Assembly: GCA_029781135.1 (NCBI GenBank)
Contig: JAKOXH010000006.1
Location: forward strand, 124,001 to 188,000
DNA: 64,000 nucleotides
Origin: Planctomycetota bacterium
Lineage (GTDB): Bacteria > Planctomycetota > Planctomycetia > Pirellulales > Lacipirellulaceae
Reading direction: 5' to 3'
Of this stretch, positions 8,713 to 16,519 are shown in pieces (position 1 is the first letter of the stretch; each line of letters begins with the position of its first letter). The notes below the pieces were generated by a model that was not told the DNA's origin, did no database searches, and was given only the letters and a program-made list of their open reading frames with translations. Made by a program: the position numbers and the translations under genes.

Positions 8713-10370
8713 ATTCGCTCCTGCAGGGAGAACACGGGTAATGTGAAAGAGAATCTGGCCCCTGCCTTCGGTATCGACTCGACCGTGAGCGTGCCGGAAT
8801 GCGCCTCGATGATCGACTTGCTAATGGAAAGTCCCAGGCCCATGCCGTTGGCCTTGGTGGTAAAGAACGGCGTAAACACGTGAGCCCTGGCCTCGGGCGT
8901 TAGACCGACGCCATTGTCTTCAACGGACACCCGAACGAACGTCCCCTCCAGCGCCGTTTCAATCAAGATCCGCCGATCGTCGGGCGGAAGCGCCAGCATC
9001 GCGTCCAGGGAATTACGCAACAAGTTCAACAGCACTTGCTCGATCTGAACCCGGTCCGCCATGACCACCGGCAAATCCTTGGCAAGTCGCATGACCGGAG
9101 TGATGCGTTGCATGGTGCCGCCAGCCCAAATATCGAGCACGGGAAGAGCGAGCACGTGTTCAATGACCTCGTTAATATCCAAATTTGCTTGAATCGGCCC
9201 GCCGCGCCGAACGAAGGATCCGATCCGCTGAACGATTTCCGTTGCTCGTACGGCCTGCGCCGCGGCCTTTTCCAGCCATTCCCGCAGTTGGGCGGGCGGC
9301 ACCGGTTCGCTAGACTTCAACATGCGGACGCAGGCGCGCGTGTAATTCGCCGTTGCGCCCAGGGGCTGATTGATTTCGTGCGCTAACTCCGCGAACATTT
9401 CTCCCACGGCACTTAACCGCGCGGCATGCGCCAGCTCGGTCAGATGCAGTTGCCGGCGCTTGTCCGCTTGCACGCGTTCCGTAATATCCACGATCGCACT
9501 CAAGACATAGACGCCCTCATCGCTGTCGATGGGCGTCAGGCCGACCTCCACGGGAAACTCCGTTCCATCTTTCCGTCTTCCGCGCAAATCACGGCCGCGT
9601 CCCATGGGCCGCGCGACGGGAGCCGTAAAAAGGTACTCTCGGTCAGCAGAGTGCGTCGCACGAAATGAATCGGGCACCAGTATTTCCACCGGCCTGCCAA
9701 TCAATTCGCTCCGTAAATAGCCGAACATCTGCTCGGCCTGCAAATTCACGAGGACGATTTCACCGGCGTGATTGACCATGACGATGGCGTTAGGCGACGA
9801 TTCCACAACCAGGCGAAATCGATCTTCCGCCCGCTGGCGAACACTAATATCGAGAATCGAGCAAATCACCATCGTCCCATGTTCCGTGAGCACGGGGCTG
9901 AGACCAATTTCGACAGGTACTTGAGTACCGTCTTTTCTTAGCCCGTACAAGTCGCGGCCGACTCCCACCGGCCGGACCGTTGGCCGGGCGAAATAGTCGT
10001 TGCGCAGTTGTGGATGCCGCGCTCGACTATCTTCGGGAATCAGTTCCTCGACAGAGTGTCCGGAGAGGTCGCCGGCGCTATACCCGAAGAGCTTTTCGGC
10101 CTGCGCGTTCATTTGCCGAATCGCACCTTGCCGATCGACGAGCACCACGGCATGGAGGGCGGAATCGGCAACCTGCCAAATCCTCGCACCCATCGCTTCT
10201 CCGTCACGATTTAACTTCAGCACGTGCTGAAGTTCCCGCTCAAGGTCCGCAATGCGTCGTCGCAGGGCTTCGATTTCGGTGGACTCGTCGTTCGATGGCA
10301 CGTCGTCGTGTGAATTAGAGTTGTGGAATTCTCCCGGCTGGTTCGGCAGCTCAAAGAACTTCGATTCCAT
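8709..10370 (-). CDS. FixL-like PAS-PAS histidine kinase
   Basis: A 553-residue soluble sensor kinase without membrane segments. An N-terminal coiled coil (about 30-55) is followed by two PAS domains (about 65-180 and 185-310), each ending in the typical GLRKDGTQVPVEIGLSPV / GRRKDGTEFPVEVGLTPI block. A HisKA domain with the phosphorylated His in ELAHEINQPLGA and an HATPase domain with N, G1 and G2 boxes (LLRNSLDA, VEDNGVGL, TKANGMGLGLSI) follow. The architecture matches FixL/TodS-type kinases; whether a PAS binds heme cannot be read from the sequence. It forms an operon with the FixJ-like gene. Confidence 0.9.
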   Translation of the reverse strand: MESKFFELPNQPGEFHNSNSHDDVPSNDESTEIEALRRRIADLERELQHVLKLNRDGEAMGARIWQVADSALHAVVLVDRQGAIRQMNAQAEKLFGYSAGDLSGHSVEELIPEDSRARHPQLRNDYFARPTVRPVGVGRDLYGLRKDGTQVPVEIGLSPVLTEHGTMVICSILDISVRQRAEDRFRLVVESSPNAIVMVNHAGEIVLVNLQAEQMFGYLRSELIGRPVEILVPDSFRATHSADREYLFTAPVARPMGRGRDLRGRRKDGTEFPVEVGLTPIDSDEGVYVLSAIVDITERVQADKRRQLHLTELAHAARLSAVGEMFAELAHEINQPLGATANYTRACVRMLKSSEPVPPAQLREWLEKAAAQAVRATEIVQRIGSFVRRGGPIQANLDINEVIEHVLALPVLDIWAGGTMQRITPVMRLAKDLPVVMADRVQIEQVLLNLLRNSLDAMLALPPDDRRILIETALEGTFVRVSVEDNGVGLTPEARAHVFTPFFTTKANGMGLGLSISKSIIEAHSGTLTVESIPKAGARFSFTLPVFSLQERI

Positions 10371-10835
10371 TCGACTACTTCTCAGTAGTTTCCACGCCCG
10401 CCTAATAATGCCGGGTTTTCAAGGGTAAAGAGCACTTCCGTAAAGATAGCAACTTGTCTGCGCAAATCGCAATAAGAGTACGATTCAATTGCCGACAAAA
10501 ACTTTCTCGTTAACACATGCATCCTAAGATGCGGTTGTTTTAGCGGCAATCCACGTCGTTTTGACGGAATCGAAAATCTAGGGTGGAATGGGCACTTTTT
10601 TCCGCATGCTCCAAGACACTATACTTGGGCAGCTTCACCCGCATCTACCCTGGAACTGCTCGCAGGGGCGATACCGCCGCATCAAGTTCGGCGGCGGTCG
10701 TTGCTCTAAACGCGGTCGATCAATTTGAGCGTGAACTAATTCCTTGCGCGCGGATGCGACGGCGACAACTTTTGCACCAGTCGCATTGTCCTGAAGAACG
10801 CCGCGCAATGCTCCAGTGAAACTAGCTAAAGGCGG
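10371..10835. other. intergenic between kinase and rsgA
   Basis: No supported gene. The half next to the kinase start is A/T-richer than its surroundings and is the likely promoter region of the FixL/FixJ operon. A 78-codon open frame (10583-10819, plus strand) has no recognisable motif and is probably spurious. Confidence 0.4.
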
Positions 10836-11969
10836 TTATTCCGCATCGCCCGAGCGGATCTGCACATAGCTTTCATAACGGCGTGTATCGATCCAGCCAT
10901 CCGCTACCGCATCTTTTACCGCACAGTTTTCTTCGTGCGTGTGTGTACAATCGGGAAATCGGCAGCGGCTCACATAGGGCCGCAACTCGCGAAAGAACCC
11001 CGCAACTTCCTCGGGAATGACATCCCACAACTGAAACTGTCGAATGCCCGGCGTGTCTACCACGTAACCACCGAACGGCAGCGGAATCAACTCGGCGGTC
11101 GTCGTCGTATGCCGCCCTTTCTGTGTTTCCTCGCTTACGGCCTGCACCCGCAGATCGAGTCCTGGCTCAACGGCATTCAGCAGCGATGACTTCCCAACAC
11201 CACTTTGTCCACTAACGACACTCTCAGCACCGGTCAGGCGTGCGCGCAACCGGTCGACGCCCACGCCCGTTGCGGCCGACACGAGCAGCACTTCATACCC
11301 TAGCTGCGCATATACTCCGACCAGCGGCATCAAATCCGCTGGCTCGACAAGGTCGATCTTGTTGATGCAGATGACCGGCCGAATCTCCATCTTCTCGGCC
11401 GTCACCAACAGTCGATCGATGAGGTTCGGCTTCAGCCGCGGCTCTGCCGCGCTGGTGACAATGATCAGTTGATCGACATTCGCCACCAGCACATGTTGCC
11501 GCCCGCGACTGGTTCGACTCACCACACCGCGCCGCGGCTCAACCCGCTCGATAATCCCTTCCGTGGAACCCTCCGGTCGAAACCACACGATATCGCCAGC
11601 CGCCACCACATGCCGCTGATCGGTCGCCAGCGTCTTGAGCAGTCGCCGCGTCGCACATTGGAAAATAGCATCGTTGTCATCGCGGACGATACTGATCAGC
11701 CCTTGCACTCGCAATACGCGGCCGAGCCGGCACACCGTGCGGTCAACATCAGGCAAGACCATCACGCCGGCATCGTCTTCCACGATCTCGGCGCCGGCCA
11801 CCGTGCGTTTGCGGCTGATGGATCCCTTGCCGCTTACACGTTCACCGCGGGGCTCGTCGGCCTCCGAGGAATCCTCGTCCGGCAAGTGCTCAACGCGAAT
11901 CTTGTCGCGGGCACGGACTTCTCGATTCTTGCGAAAGTCGGTCCGCAGCTTGCGCTTTTTAGAACACAT
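10836..11969 (-). CDS. rsgA: small ribosomal subunit biogenesis GTPase RsgA
   Basis: A 377-residue circularly permuted GTPase that acts late in 30S subunit assembly. An OB-fold (GRVLRVQGLISIVRDD...) is followed by the permuted G motifs: NKIDLVEP (G4), SGQSGVGKSSLLN (G1), TTTTAELIPLP (G2) and VVDTPGIRQF (G3). The C-terminal zinc motif is CRFPDCTHTHEENC. The N-terminus carries a charged, disordered extension typical of planctomycete homologues. The ATG at 11969 (MCSKKRK) was chosen; the frame stays open to a GTG at 12176 overlapping the FHA stop, but that extra part is derived from a palindromic repeat (12042-12114), so the longer form is less likely. Confidence 0.9.
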   Translation of the reverse strand: MCSKKRKLRTDFRKNREVRARDKIRVEHLPDEDSSEADEPRGERVSGKGSISRKRTVAGAEIVEDDAGVMVLPDVDRTVCRLGRVLRVQGLISIVRDDNDAIFQCATRRLLKTLATDQRHVVAAGDIVWFRPEGSTEGIIERVEPRRGVVSRTSRGRQHVLVANVDQLIIVTSAAEPRLKPNLIDRLLVTAEKMEIRPVICINKIDLVEPADLMPLVGVYAQLGYEVLLVSAATGVGVDRLRARLTGAESVVSGQSGVGKSSLLNAVEPGLDLRVQAVSEETQKGRHTTTTAELIPLPFGGYVVDTPGIRQFQLWDVIPEEVAGFFRELRPYVSRCRFPDCTHTHEENCAVKDAVADGWIDTRRYESYVQIRSGDAE

Positions 11970-12041
11970 ACGATAGGAGCGAGTTGTGAGGAGCGAGAAA
12001 CGCTTTGGACTACTTATTGATAACCATGCTGCAAATAGAAC

Positions 12042-12114
12042 CTGTGGGAGGCGTCTCCGACGCCGATGACGGCGTCCAATGGAACACGTCATCGACCTCG
12101 GAGAGGCCTCCCAC
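12042..12114. repeat. palindromic repeat, family B (GGCGTCTCCGACGCC type)
   Basis: Imperfect inverted repeat with outer arms TGTGGGAGGC(G) and GGCCTCCCACA, plus internal complementary parts. It lies between rsgA and the FHA gene. A close relative is at 63278-63364. Confidence 0.7.
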
Positions 12115-12172
12115 AACCCATTGGCTACACACGAATCAATAATCGATTGCTCTCGCCGCTCGCCCCTCCCGT

Positions 12173-12667
12173 TCACACCGGATCATCCGGCAACTCAATT
12201 TGGCCGGCATTCATGTTCGTCGGGTCGTAGCGTTTGCGTTCGTCCGGCGCGCGACCACGATTTCGTTCGTACTCGCGATGATTCAGCCCGGCGCGCGAAA
12301 GCAACGATTCGCGCATCACTTCTTGCGACAGGTTATCGGTCGGCGGCGGGCCAACCGCTCCTAACTCGGTCGGATCGTACTCCACACGGTATCGGTGCTT
12401 TGCGACCGAAAGCACATCGCCCGGATCAAGCCGCTTCTGGTCTTGTATTTTCGTATCGTTGATCTTTACTCCGTTGCGACTCTGCAAATCTCGAACGTAC
12501 CAATAACCGCCGTCGTTCACTAGCTGGCAGTGATGTGCCGATACGTTGGCAAACCGCAACACAATGTCGCAACTTTCGCGGCGACCTATGAGAAGTTGCC
12601 GCTTCTGCTTTGGGTCGGGCAGCGGGATTGGGTCGCCACCGCCAAGTGGAATTAGGGTACCATACAT
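12173..12667 (-). CDS. FHA-domain protein
   Basis: A 164-residue cytoplasmic protein with one forkhead-associated domain, a phosphothreonine-binding module. FHA signatures are LLIGRRESCDIVL (GR), NVSAHHCQLVNDGGYWYVRD (SxxH and following strand) and LQSRNGVKINDTKI (the NG pair). The C-terminal 60 residues are charged and probably disordered. Such proteins usually read Ser/Thr-kinase marks, and planctomycetes encode many Hanks-type kinases, but none is next to this gene. The start at 12667 (MYGTLIPLGGG) was chosen because the FHA strand begins directly after it. rsgA follows on the same strand. Confidence 0.88.
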   Translation of the reverse strand: MYGTLIPLGGGDPIPLPDPKQKRQLLIGRRESCDIVLRFANVSAHHCQLVNDGGYWYVRDLQSRNGVKINDTKIQDQKRLDPGDVLSVAKHRYRVEYDPTELGAVGPPPTDNLSQEVMRESLLSRAGLNHREYERNRGRAPDERKRYDPTNMNAGQIELPDDPV

Positions 12668-12843
12668 AATGACTCTCACTTGCAACTGGCTGAATATGGA
12701 AATTATGATGCCTGCAGCCAACTCAAGACCGATACCGTTAACTCTACGTGCCCACCCAATTGACGTCAACCAAACGACTTACGACCGACGAATTGTCCAA
12801 TACGTCTATATCTATTAGCCGCGAGCCTACGGCTCGCCGGAAC

Positions 12844-13854
12844 ATGGATTGGCGTGCCGCGGGCCTCCCCTATTTCGCCTGCAACTTCTACCTTCGCCAA
12901 TTATTTGGCTGCCGCGTCCAAAAGGTCAGTGTCGATGCCGGGTTTACGTGCCCCAATGTCGATGGCACTGTGGCCATCGGCGGCTGCACATTTTGCGATA
13001 ACCGCAGCTTCAGCCCCAGCCGCCGCCTTCCCCGAACCGGCATCCTCGGCCAAATCGACGAGAGCCTCAAACGCATGCGGCTGCGCTACCGCAAGTGCCG
13101 CGATTATTTGGCGTATTTCCAGCCGGCCACAAATACATACGGCCCTGTCGAGCGCCTCCGCAAGGTCTACCTGGAAGCCCTCTCCCACCCCCAAGTAGTC
13201 GGCCTCGTCATCGGTACCCGACCCGACTGCGTCCCAAATGAAGTTCTCGACCTCCTCCAGGAATTCACCGTCGCCGAGTTCCTCCGAATCTCGGACCCCC
13301 ACGTGGCCGAGTCTCTCCGAGACTCGGATGGACAACCTTCTCGGAAGCCACGCTACGTCGCCGTCGAATACGGCATGCAAACCATGCACGACCGCTCACT
13401 CGACTGGATGAATCGCGGCCATCATCACGCTGCCATGATCGACGCTGTCGAGCGTAGCCGCGGGCGCGGGTTCGAGATCAGCGTCCACGTCATGCTCGGC
13501 CTGCCCGGCGAATCGCACGACGATATGATGGCGACCGCCCGCGAGGTTGCCCGACTTGATGTCGATGCCGTGAAGATTCACAACCTCTACTGCGTGAAAG
13601 GCACACCGCTGGCCGACCAGGTCGCACGCGGCGAAGTGAAACTCATGGAGCGTGCCGAGTACGTGCAGACGGTCGTCGACTTCATCGAACTGCTGCCGCC
13701 CACGATGATCGTCGACCGCATCAGCGGCGACGCCCCGCCCGACTACTTCATCGGCCCCACCTGGTGCCTCGACAAACCGGCCATCCGCACGGCCGTGCTG
13801 GCCGAGTTTGCGAAGCGAGGTTCGTGGCAGGGCAAGCTCGCTGAATCAACTTGA
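12844..13854 (+). CDS. radical SAM protein, YhcC/TIGR01212 type, with an in-frame repeat insertion
   Basis: A 336-residue radical SAM enzyme of the YhcC family (reaction unknown; possibly linked to redox or tRNA metabolism). The cluster motif is CPNVDGTVAIGGCTFC, followed by family blocks YLAYFQPATNTYG, VGLVIGTRPDCVP, YVAVEYGMQTMHDRSLDWMNRG and VHVMLGLPGES. Between strand EFLRI and YVAVEYG sits an extra segment (DPHVAESLRDSDGQPSRKP) that most relatives should lack. It is encoded by a family B palindrome (13301-13330), nearly identical to an intergenic copy at 38543-38571. The frame and the flanking family blocks are intact. Start at 12844 (MDWRAAGLPYF). Confidence 0.85.
   Translation: MDWRAAGLPYFACNFYLRQLFGCRVQKVSVDAGFTCPNVDGTVAIGGCTFCDNRSFSPSRRLPRTGILGQIDESLKRMRLRYRKCRDYLAYFQPATNTYGPVERLRKVYLEALSHPQVVGLVIGTRPDCVPNEVLDLLQEFTVAEFLRISDPHVAESLRDSDGQPSRKPRYVAVEYGMQTMHDRSLDWMNRGHHHAAMIDAVERSRGRGFEISVHVMLGLPGESHDDMMATAREVARLDVDAVKIHNLYCVKGTPLADQVARGEVKLMERAEYVQTVVDFIELLPPTMIVDRISGDAPPDYFIGPTWCLDKPAIRTAVLAEFAKRGSWQGKLAEST
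13301..13330. repeat. family B palindrome inside a coding sequence
   Basis: ACGTGGCCGAGTCTC + TCCGAGACTCGGAT differs by one base over the first 27 positions from the intergenic copy at 38543-38571 and contributes ten codons in frame to the radical SAM gene. The inner palindrome is CGAGTCTC/TCCGAGACTCG. Confidence 0.8.
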
Positions 13855-13867
13855 CTTCACCAATTGA

Positions 13868-13887
13868 ATACATTAAATTTAATGTAT
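13868..13887. promoter_or_regulatory. 20-bp perfect palindrome, probable TA operator
   Basis: ATACATTAAATTTAATGTAT is a perfect palindrome ending 11 bases before the toxin ATG. Its position and symmetry fit the operator for the downstream XRE-type antitoxin (inference from HigBA autoregulation). Confidence 0.7.
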
Positions 13888-13898
13888 CGGAGTTGCCG

Positions 13899-14279
13899 AT
13901 GCCATTGACAGAATTGCGGCTTTATCGCGACGACGACGGTTCGACTCCCATCATTGCATGGCTGGCGAACGTTCGGGATCGCAACCCGAAAACTTAGCAC
14001 AAGTGCCGGAACTATTTGAGTCAGCTCGTGCAGTTCGGCAACGAGCTACGGAGACCAATGGCGGACTACTTGCGGGATGGAGTTTATGAACTGCGCATTC
14101 GACAATTGGGAGTCAACTACCGAATTCTATATGGCTTCGTCGGGAGGAACGTAGTTCTCGTTTCGCACGGGCTCACGAAAGAGAAAGTCGTGCCGCCGAT
14201 GGAATTCGAATTGGCCATACGGCGGTTGGAGAAGTTCCGCGAGAATCCGGTGAAGCACACTTCCCACGAGGAGCTATGA
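13899..14279 (+). pseudogene. HigB/RelE-like toxin interrupted by an amber codon
   Basis: Reading from the ATG at 13899 the frame encodes a complete phage-derived Gp49/HigB-like toxin of 126 codons. It begins MPLTELRLYRDDDGSTPI with WLANVRDRNPKT, then a TAG at 13995-13997, then HKCRNYLSQLVQFGNEL and the family block RRPMADYLRDGVYELRIRQ, NYRILYGF and LVSHGLTKEKVVPP. The family has a residue such as Gln at the stop position, so a single CAG-to-TAG change is the simplest explanation. The part after the stop could be translated from TTG at 14016 as an 87-residue fragment. HigB toxins cleave mRNA on ribosomes; here only a fragment or readthrough product could be made. The antitoxin gene overlaps the 3' end. 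Confidence 0.82.
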
Positions 14280-14632
14280 TGGCAAAACAGAAGCCACGAA
14301 CGAAGGCCAGGCGGATAACTCGAGATGGATTGAAGATTCTCGATAAGATTTTCGGAGTGGATCCGCAAGCGGAGGTTTGGAACGAGGAGTTCGCTGAACA
14401 AGCGGAAGTGGCCGAAGTCCTGTATGCGGCTCGCACGGCGGCCAAGCTGACGCAGGCGCAACTGGCGAAGAAAGTGGGCACGACGCAGCAGGTGATTTCG
14501 CAACTCGAGGATGCCGACTACCAGGGGCACTCGCTGTCGATGCTCCGGCGAATCGCGGCGGCGCTCGATCGTCGCGTGGAAATACGACTGGTGCCAAGCC
14601 GACGAAAGAAAGCGGCGACGCCGCGAAGGTGA
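14276..14632 (+). CDS. HigA-like XRE antitoxin
   Basis: A 118-residue antitoxin with a Cro/C1-type HTH: AARTAAKLTQAQLAKKVGTT, then QQVISQLEDADYQGHSLSML. It has a basic N-terminal arm (MAKQKPRTKARR) and basic tail. Its start overlaps the toxin stop (ATGATG), the toxin-first order usual for HigBA. It should neutralise the toxin and repress the operon, probably at the 20-bp palindrome upstream. Because the toxin is interrupted, this may now be an orphan antitoxin that still binds DNA or protects against related toxins (inference). Confidence 0.85.
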   Translation: MMAKQKPRTKARRITRDGLKILDKIFGVDPQAEVWNEEFAEQAEVAEVLYAARTAAKLTQAQLAKKVGTTQQVISQLEDADYQGHSLSMLRRIAAALDRRVEIRLVPSRRKKAATPRR

Positions 14633-14680
14633 GCGTGTTCCGGTAGCCACACGCACGCGCTAGTCCCACTTGGTGGCTAG

Positions 14681-14800
14681 TCAAAATCGGCGTCCGCATC
14701 GCCGTACTGGCCGCCGGATTTTCTCAGTGAGTGCCCGGCCACACTCCTGTTCTGGCGCCGGCTTCCACGCCGCCTTGCGCTTCACTTTCTTTTTGTTCAT
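14681..14800 (-). pseudogene. decayed copy of the small basic protein gene at 15684-15848
   Basis: Reads MNKKKVKRKAAWKPAPEQEC then GRALTEKIRR before losing similarity and stopping after 39 codons. It aligns with MSKKKVKRKAARKSALEKEC and DRALTEQIRR of the intact gene 0.9 kb away, in both protein and DNA. The conserved C-terminal half (PMNKRTHFLRVRHPGGGSHL) is missing. It lies just downstream of the PIN toxin on the same strand, which indicates a local duplication within this toxin-antitoxin island. Confidence 0.65.
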
Positions 14801-14845
14801 CAAAGCCCGACCCCGTTAGCTCCGATTAACACTTGTCGGCCATAA

Positions 14846-15274
14846 TCACGATTTCTCTCTGCCGGCTAAAATCTGGACGAACTCCGCTGGGTTCATAATC
14901 GCCATGCCCCGGAACGGGTTAAAAACTAACAAATCTTCGTCGCCAGATACAATATGCGTTGCCCGACCAGACACCGCCAATTCCAAGAACTTGTTGTCGT
15001 TGGCATCGCGGCAGTCCGAAATTCGTTCCGTGATCGGTACGATCTCGCTTTGATTCACGAGTGCCGCAAGGAACTCCAAGCGGGCGTGTTCGGAAACGTA
15101 CTTCGCGAAAGCAGGCCGCCGAAGTACCTCCTCCAACTCCTCGATCGTCGCCATCGATTGCAACAATACGCTCTGGGCGACGGCCAAGTCCACCGCAAGT
15201 CGCGGTATCGAACGTGGCATCAATACGGCGCTAACGACGACGGATGTATCGAGCACCGTCCGCATATCAGGCAT
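14846..15274 (-). CDS. PIN-domain toxin
   Basis: A 142-residue PIN-domain ribonuclease (PIN_3 type) of a type II toxin-antitoxin pair. The acidic catalytic residues are seen in VLDTSVVVSAVL (Asp9), IEELEEVLRRP (Glu), ISDCRDANDNKFLELA and HIVSGDEDLL. PIN toxins cut RNA, often tRNA, when freed from their antitoxin. The gene overlaps the antitoxin stop by eight bases, giving the antitoxin-first order. It belongs to a dense island with HigBA and the nucleotidyltransferase. Confidence 0.88.
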   Translation of the reverse strand: MPDMRTVLDTSVVVSAVLMPRSIPRLAVDLAVAQSVLLQSMATIEELEEVLRRPAFAKYVSEHARLEFLAALVNQSEIVPITERISDCRDANDNKFLELAVSGRATHIVSGDEDLLVFNPFRGMAIMNPAEFVQILAGREKS

Positions 15275-15491
15275 CGCGCAATATCGAATTCAATATTTCG
15301 GGAGTCAGACCGCGTGCCTGAGCTTCAGCGCCAATTTCATCCATAATGGCCGTTAGCGTCTTAGGGGGCTTCGATACTATCTCCCGTAAGCGCAGATTCA
15401 ACAGCAGTTGAACCTTCCGTTTTTCTTCTGCCGAAGCGGCGGCATAGGCGCGCGCGGCATCCTCATCGACTTCAATTGAGATTGTGGACAT
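15267..15491 (-). CDS. antitoxin of the PIN toxin
   Basis: A 74-residue antitoxin beginning MSTISIEVDEDAARAY, which has the beta-strand/helix start of AbrB/RHH-like antitoxins found with PIN_3 toxins. It is followed by a charged helix (SAEEKRKVQLLLNLRLREI) and a C-terminal toxin-binding part (LTPEILNSILRDA). The start at 15491 was chosen at the beginning of the conserved part; an in-frame upstream extension to 15527 is unlikely. It overlaps the toxin gene by eight bases. Confidence 0.82.
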   Translation of the reverse strand: MSTISIEVDEDAARAYAAASAEEKRKVQLLLNLRLREIVSKPPKTLTAIMDEIGAEAQARGLTPEILNSILRDA

Positions 15492-15683
15492 TGATTTCCA
15501 GCCCTTTGCACAAGATACAGGTGCCAAGTCGACACCCTATTATACTCGGAAATCCCTCCGATACGTTGTCCCAACTTCAATAAGCGATCGGCCCTGTGCA
15601 AATCACTACGGAACTGTTTCGGTCCAATCAGCTTGGTCTATTGCGGCTCGCGCTGCAATGGCGACGTTTCCGGCACGAATGAA

Positions 15684-15848
15684 CTACAAATGTGACCCGC
15701 CGCCGGGATGCCGTACGCGCAAGAAGTGCGTGCGCTTGTTCATCGGCAGCGCGAGTAGCCGGCGGATTTGCTCGGTGAGTGCCCGGTCGCACTCCTTCTC
15801 CAGCGCCGACTTCCGCGCCGCCTTACGCTTCACTTTCTTTTTGCTCAT
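15684..15848 (-). CDS. small basic protein paired with a nucleotidyltransferase
   Basis: A 54-residue strongly basic protein: a lysine-rich N-terminus (MSKKKVKRKAARKS), a charged helix (EKECDRALTEQIRRLLAL) and a C-terminal block PMNKRTHFLRVRHPGGGSHL that looks conserved in character. Its ATG at 15848 lies inside the last codons of the nucleotidyltransferase, with a 26-base overlap, so the two are probably translationally coupled. I do not recognise a family function. The arrangement fits a two-gene toxin-antitoxin-like unit in which this protein is the partner. A decayed duplicate is at 14681-14800. Confidence 0.65.
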   Translation of the reverse strand: MSKKKVKRKAARKSALEKECDRALTEQIRRLLALPMNKRTHFLRVRHPGGGSHL

Positions 15849-16293
15849 TGAGAGTCCGCTCCAAAATTTCCAGGACGGCTTCATCGCGCTCACGGCCCGC
15901 CGCACGCTTACTCTTAATAATATCCTCCAGCTTGGCAAGTTTCAGTTCATGCGGTCCAAACTTCACGATCACGGCCCGTGACCGAAGCCCCTCGAACGAC
16001 CGAACGCCATGCAGCTTCGGCATGAAATCGAGTTGCAGACCCTGATCGTCGTTAACGACGCGGAACATATCCGAGACCGGGTAGTACGGTCGGAGAATCA
16101 CGGCATCCAAACTACGCGCCACGGATTTTAATTTCTTGAGATTGGTCGGTGTCTTGCGGAACATGAAATCGATATCTAACGTCGTCACAGGTGCCCCATG
16201 CAAGGCCGCCGCGGCGTTACCCACCATGACGACTTCCAGGCGGTGCTCCGCCAGTACACTCGCGACGCGATTCAAGAGCGATTCGGCATTCAT
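15823..16293 (-). CDS. nucleotidyltransferase, AbiEii/DUF6036-like
   Basis: A 156-residue protein with a minimal nucleotidyltransferase core. GNAAAALHGAPVTTLDIDFM gives the G...H G...T.DID pattern of AbiEii/MNT-type enzymes, with a third acidic residue likely in LQLDFMP. The C-terminal helix contains KLAKLEDIIKSKRAAGRERD, the typical K.D....K...R.KD block. Such enzymes serve as toxins or antitoxins that transfer nucleotides to tRNA or to a partner protein. It overlaps the small basic protein downstream. The repeat-bearing region upstream separates it from rnpB. Confidence 0.8.
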   Translation of the reverse strand: MNAESLLNRVASVLAEHRLEVVMVGNAAAALHGAPVTTLDIDFMFRKTPTNLKKLKSVARSLDAVILRPYYPVSDMFRVVNDDQGLQLDFMPKLHGVRSFEGLRSRAVIVKFGPHELKLAKLEDIIKSKRAAGRERDEAVLEILERTLNEQKESEA

Positions 16294-16342
16294 TCGACGT
16301 GTATCCTGCGGGAGTATTATACGGCGTGCGGATGCGGCTGAG

Positions 16343-16450
16343 TCGTTTAACCCGGAGCCAACGGCGACAGCGTTGTGCGCAGAATGCTTCCGTCGCCGTT
16401 GGCTCGGGGATAAACGAAATCGTCTCGATCTTGACCGCGAGAGGTATAGG
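16343..16450. repeat. palindromic repeat, family A, copy 1
   Basis: Core 16343-16417 has arms TCGTTTAACCCGGAGCCAAC and GTTGGCTCGGGGATAAACGA around GGCGAC/GTCGCC. A further shared tail ending in CGAGAGGTATAG runs to 16450 and recurs in copy 3 (43128-43233). It ends about 70 bases before the rnpB 5' end. Confidence 0.8.
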
Positions 16451-16506
16451 TACCGCCACTATACCGACTTCATCCACGAACCACTACGTTTAGTCGGCCC
16501 ATCATC

Positions 16507-16512
16507 TATAAT
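16507..16512 (+). promoter_or_regulatory. -10 box of rnpB
   Basis: A perfect TATAAT hexamer lies seven bases before the first paired base of the RNase P RNA (16520). No convincing -35 hexamer is seen at the usual distance. Confidence 0.7.
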
Positions 16513-16519
16513 AGACATT

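Noticed and set aside
10583-10819. 78-codon open frame between kinase and rsgA
   Set aside because: No recognisable motif and no supporting start signal.
11970-12176. N-terminal extension of RsgA back to a GTG overlapping the FHA stop
   Set aside because: The extra part is mostly translation of the palindromic repeat at 12042-12114, and RsgA family similarity starts well inside the shorter form.
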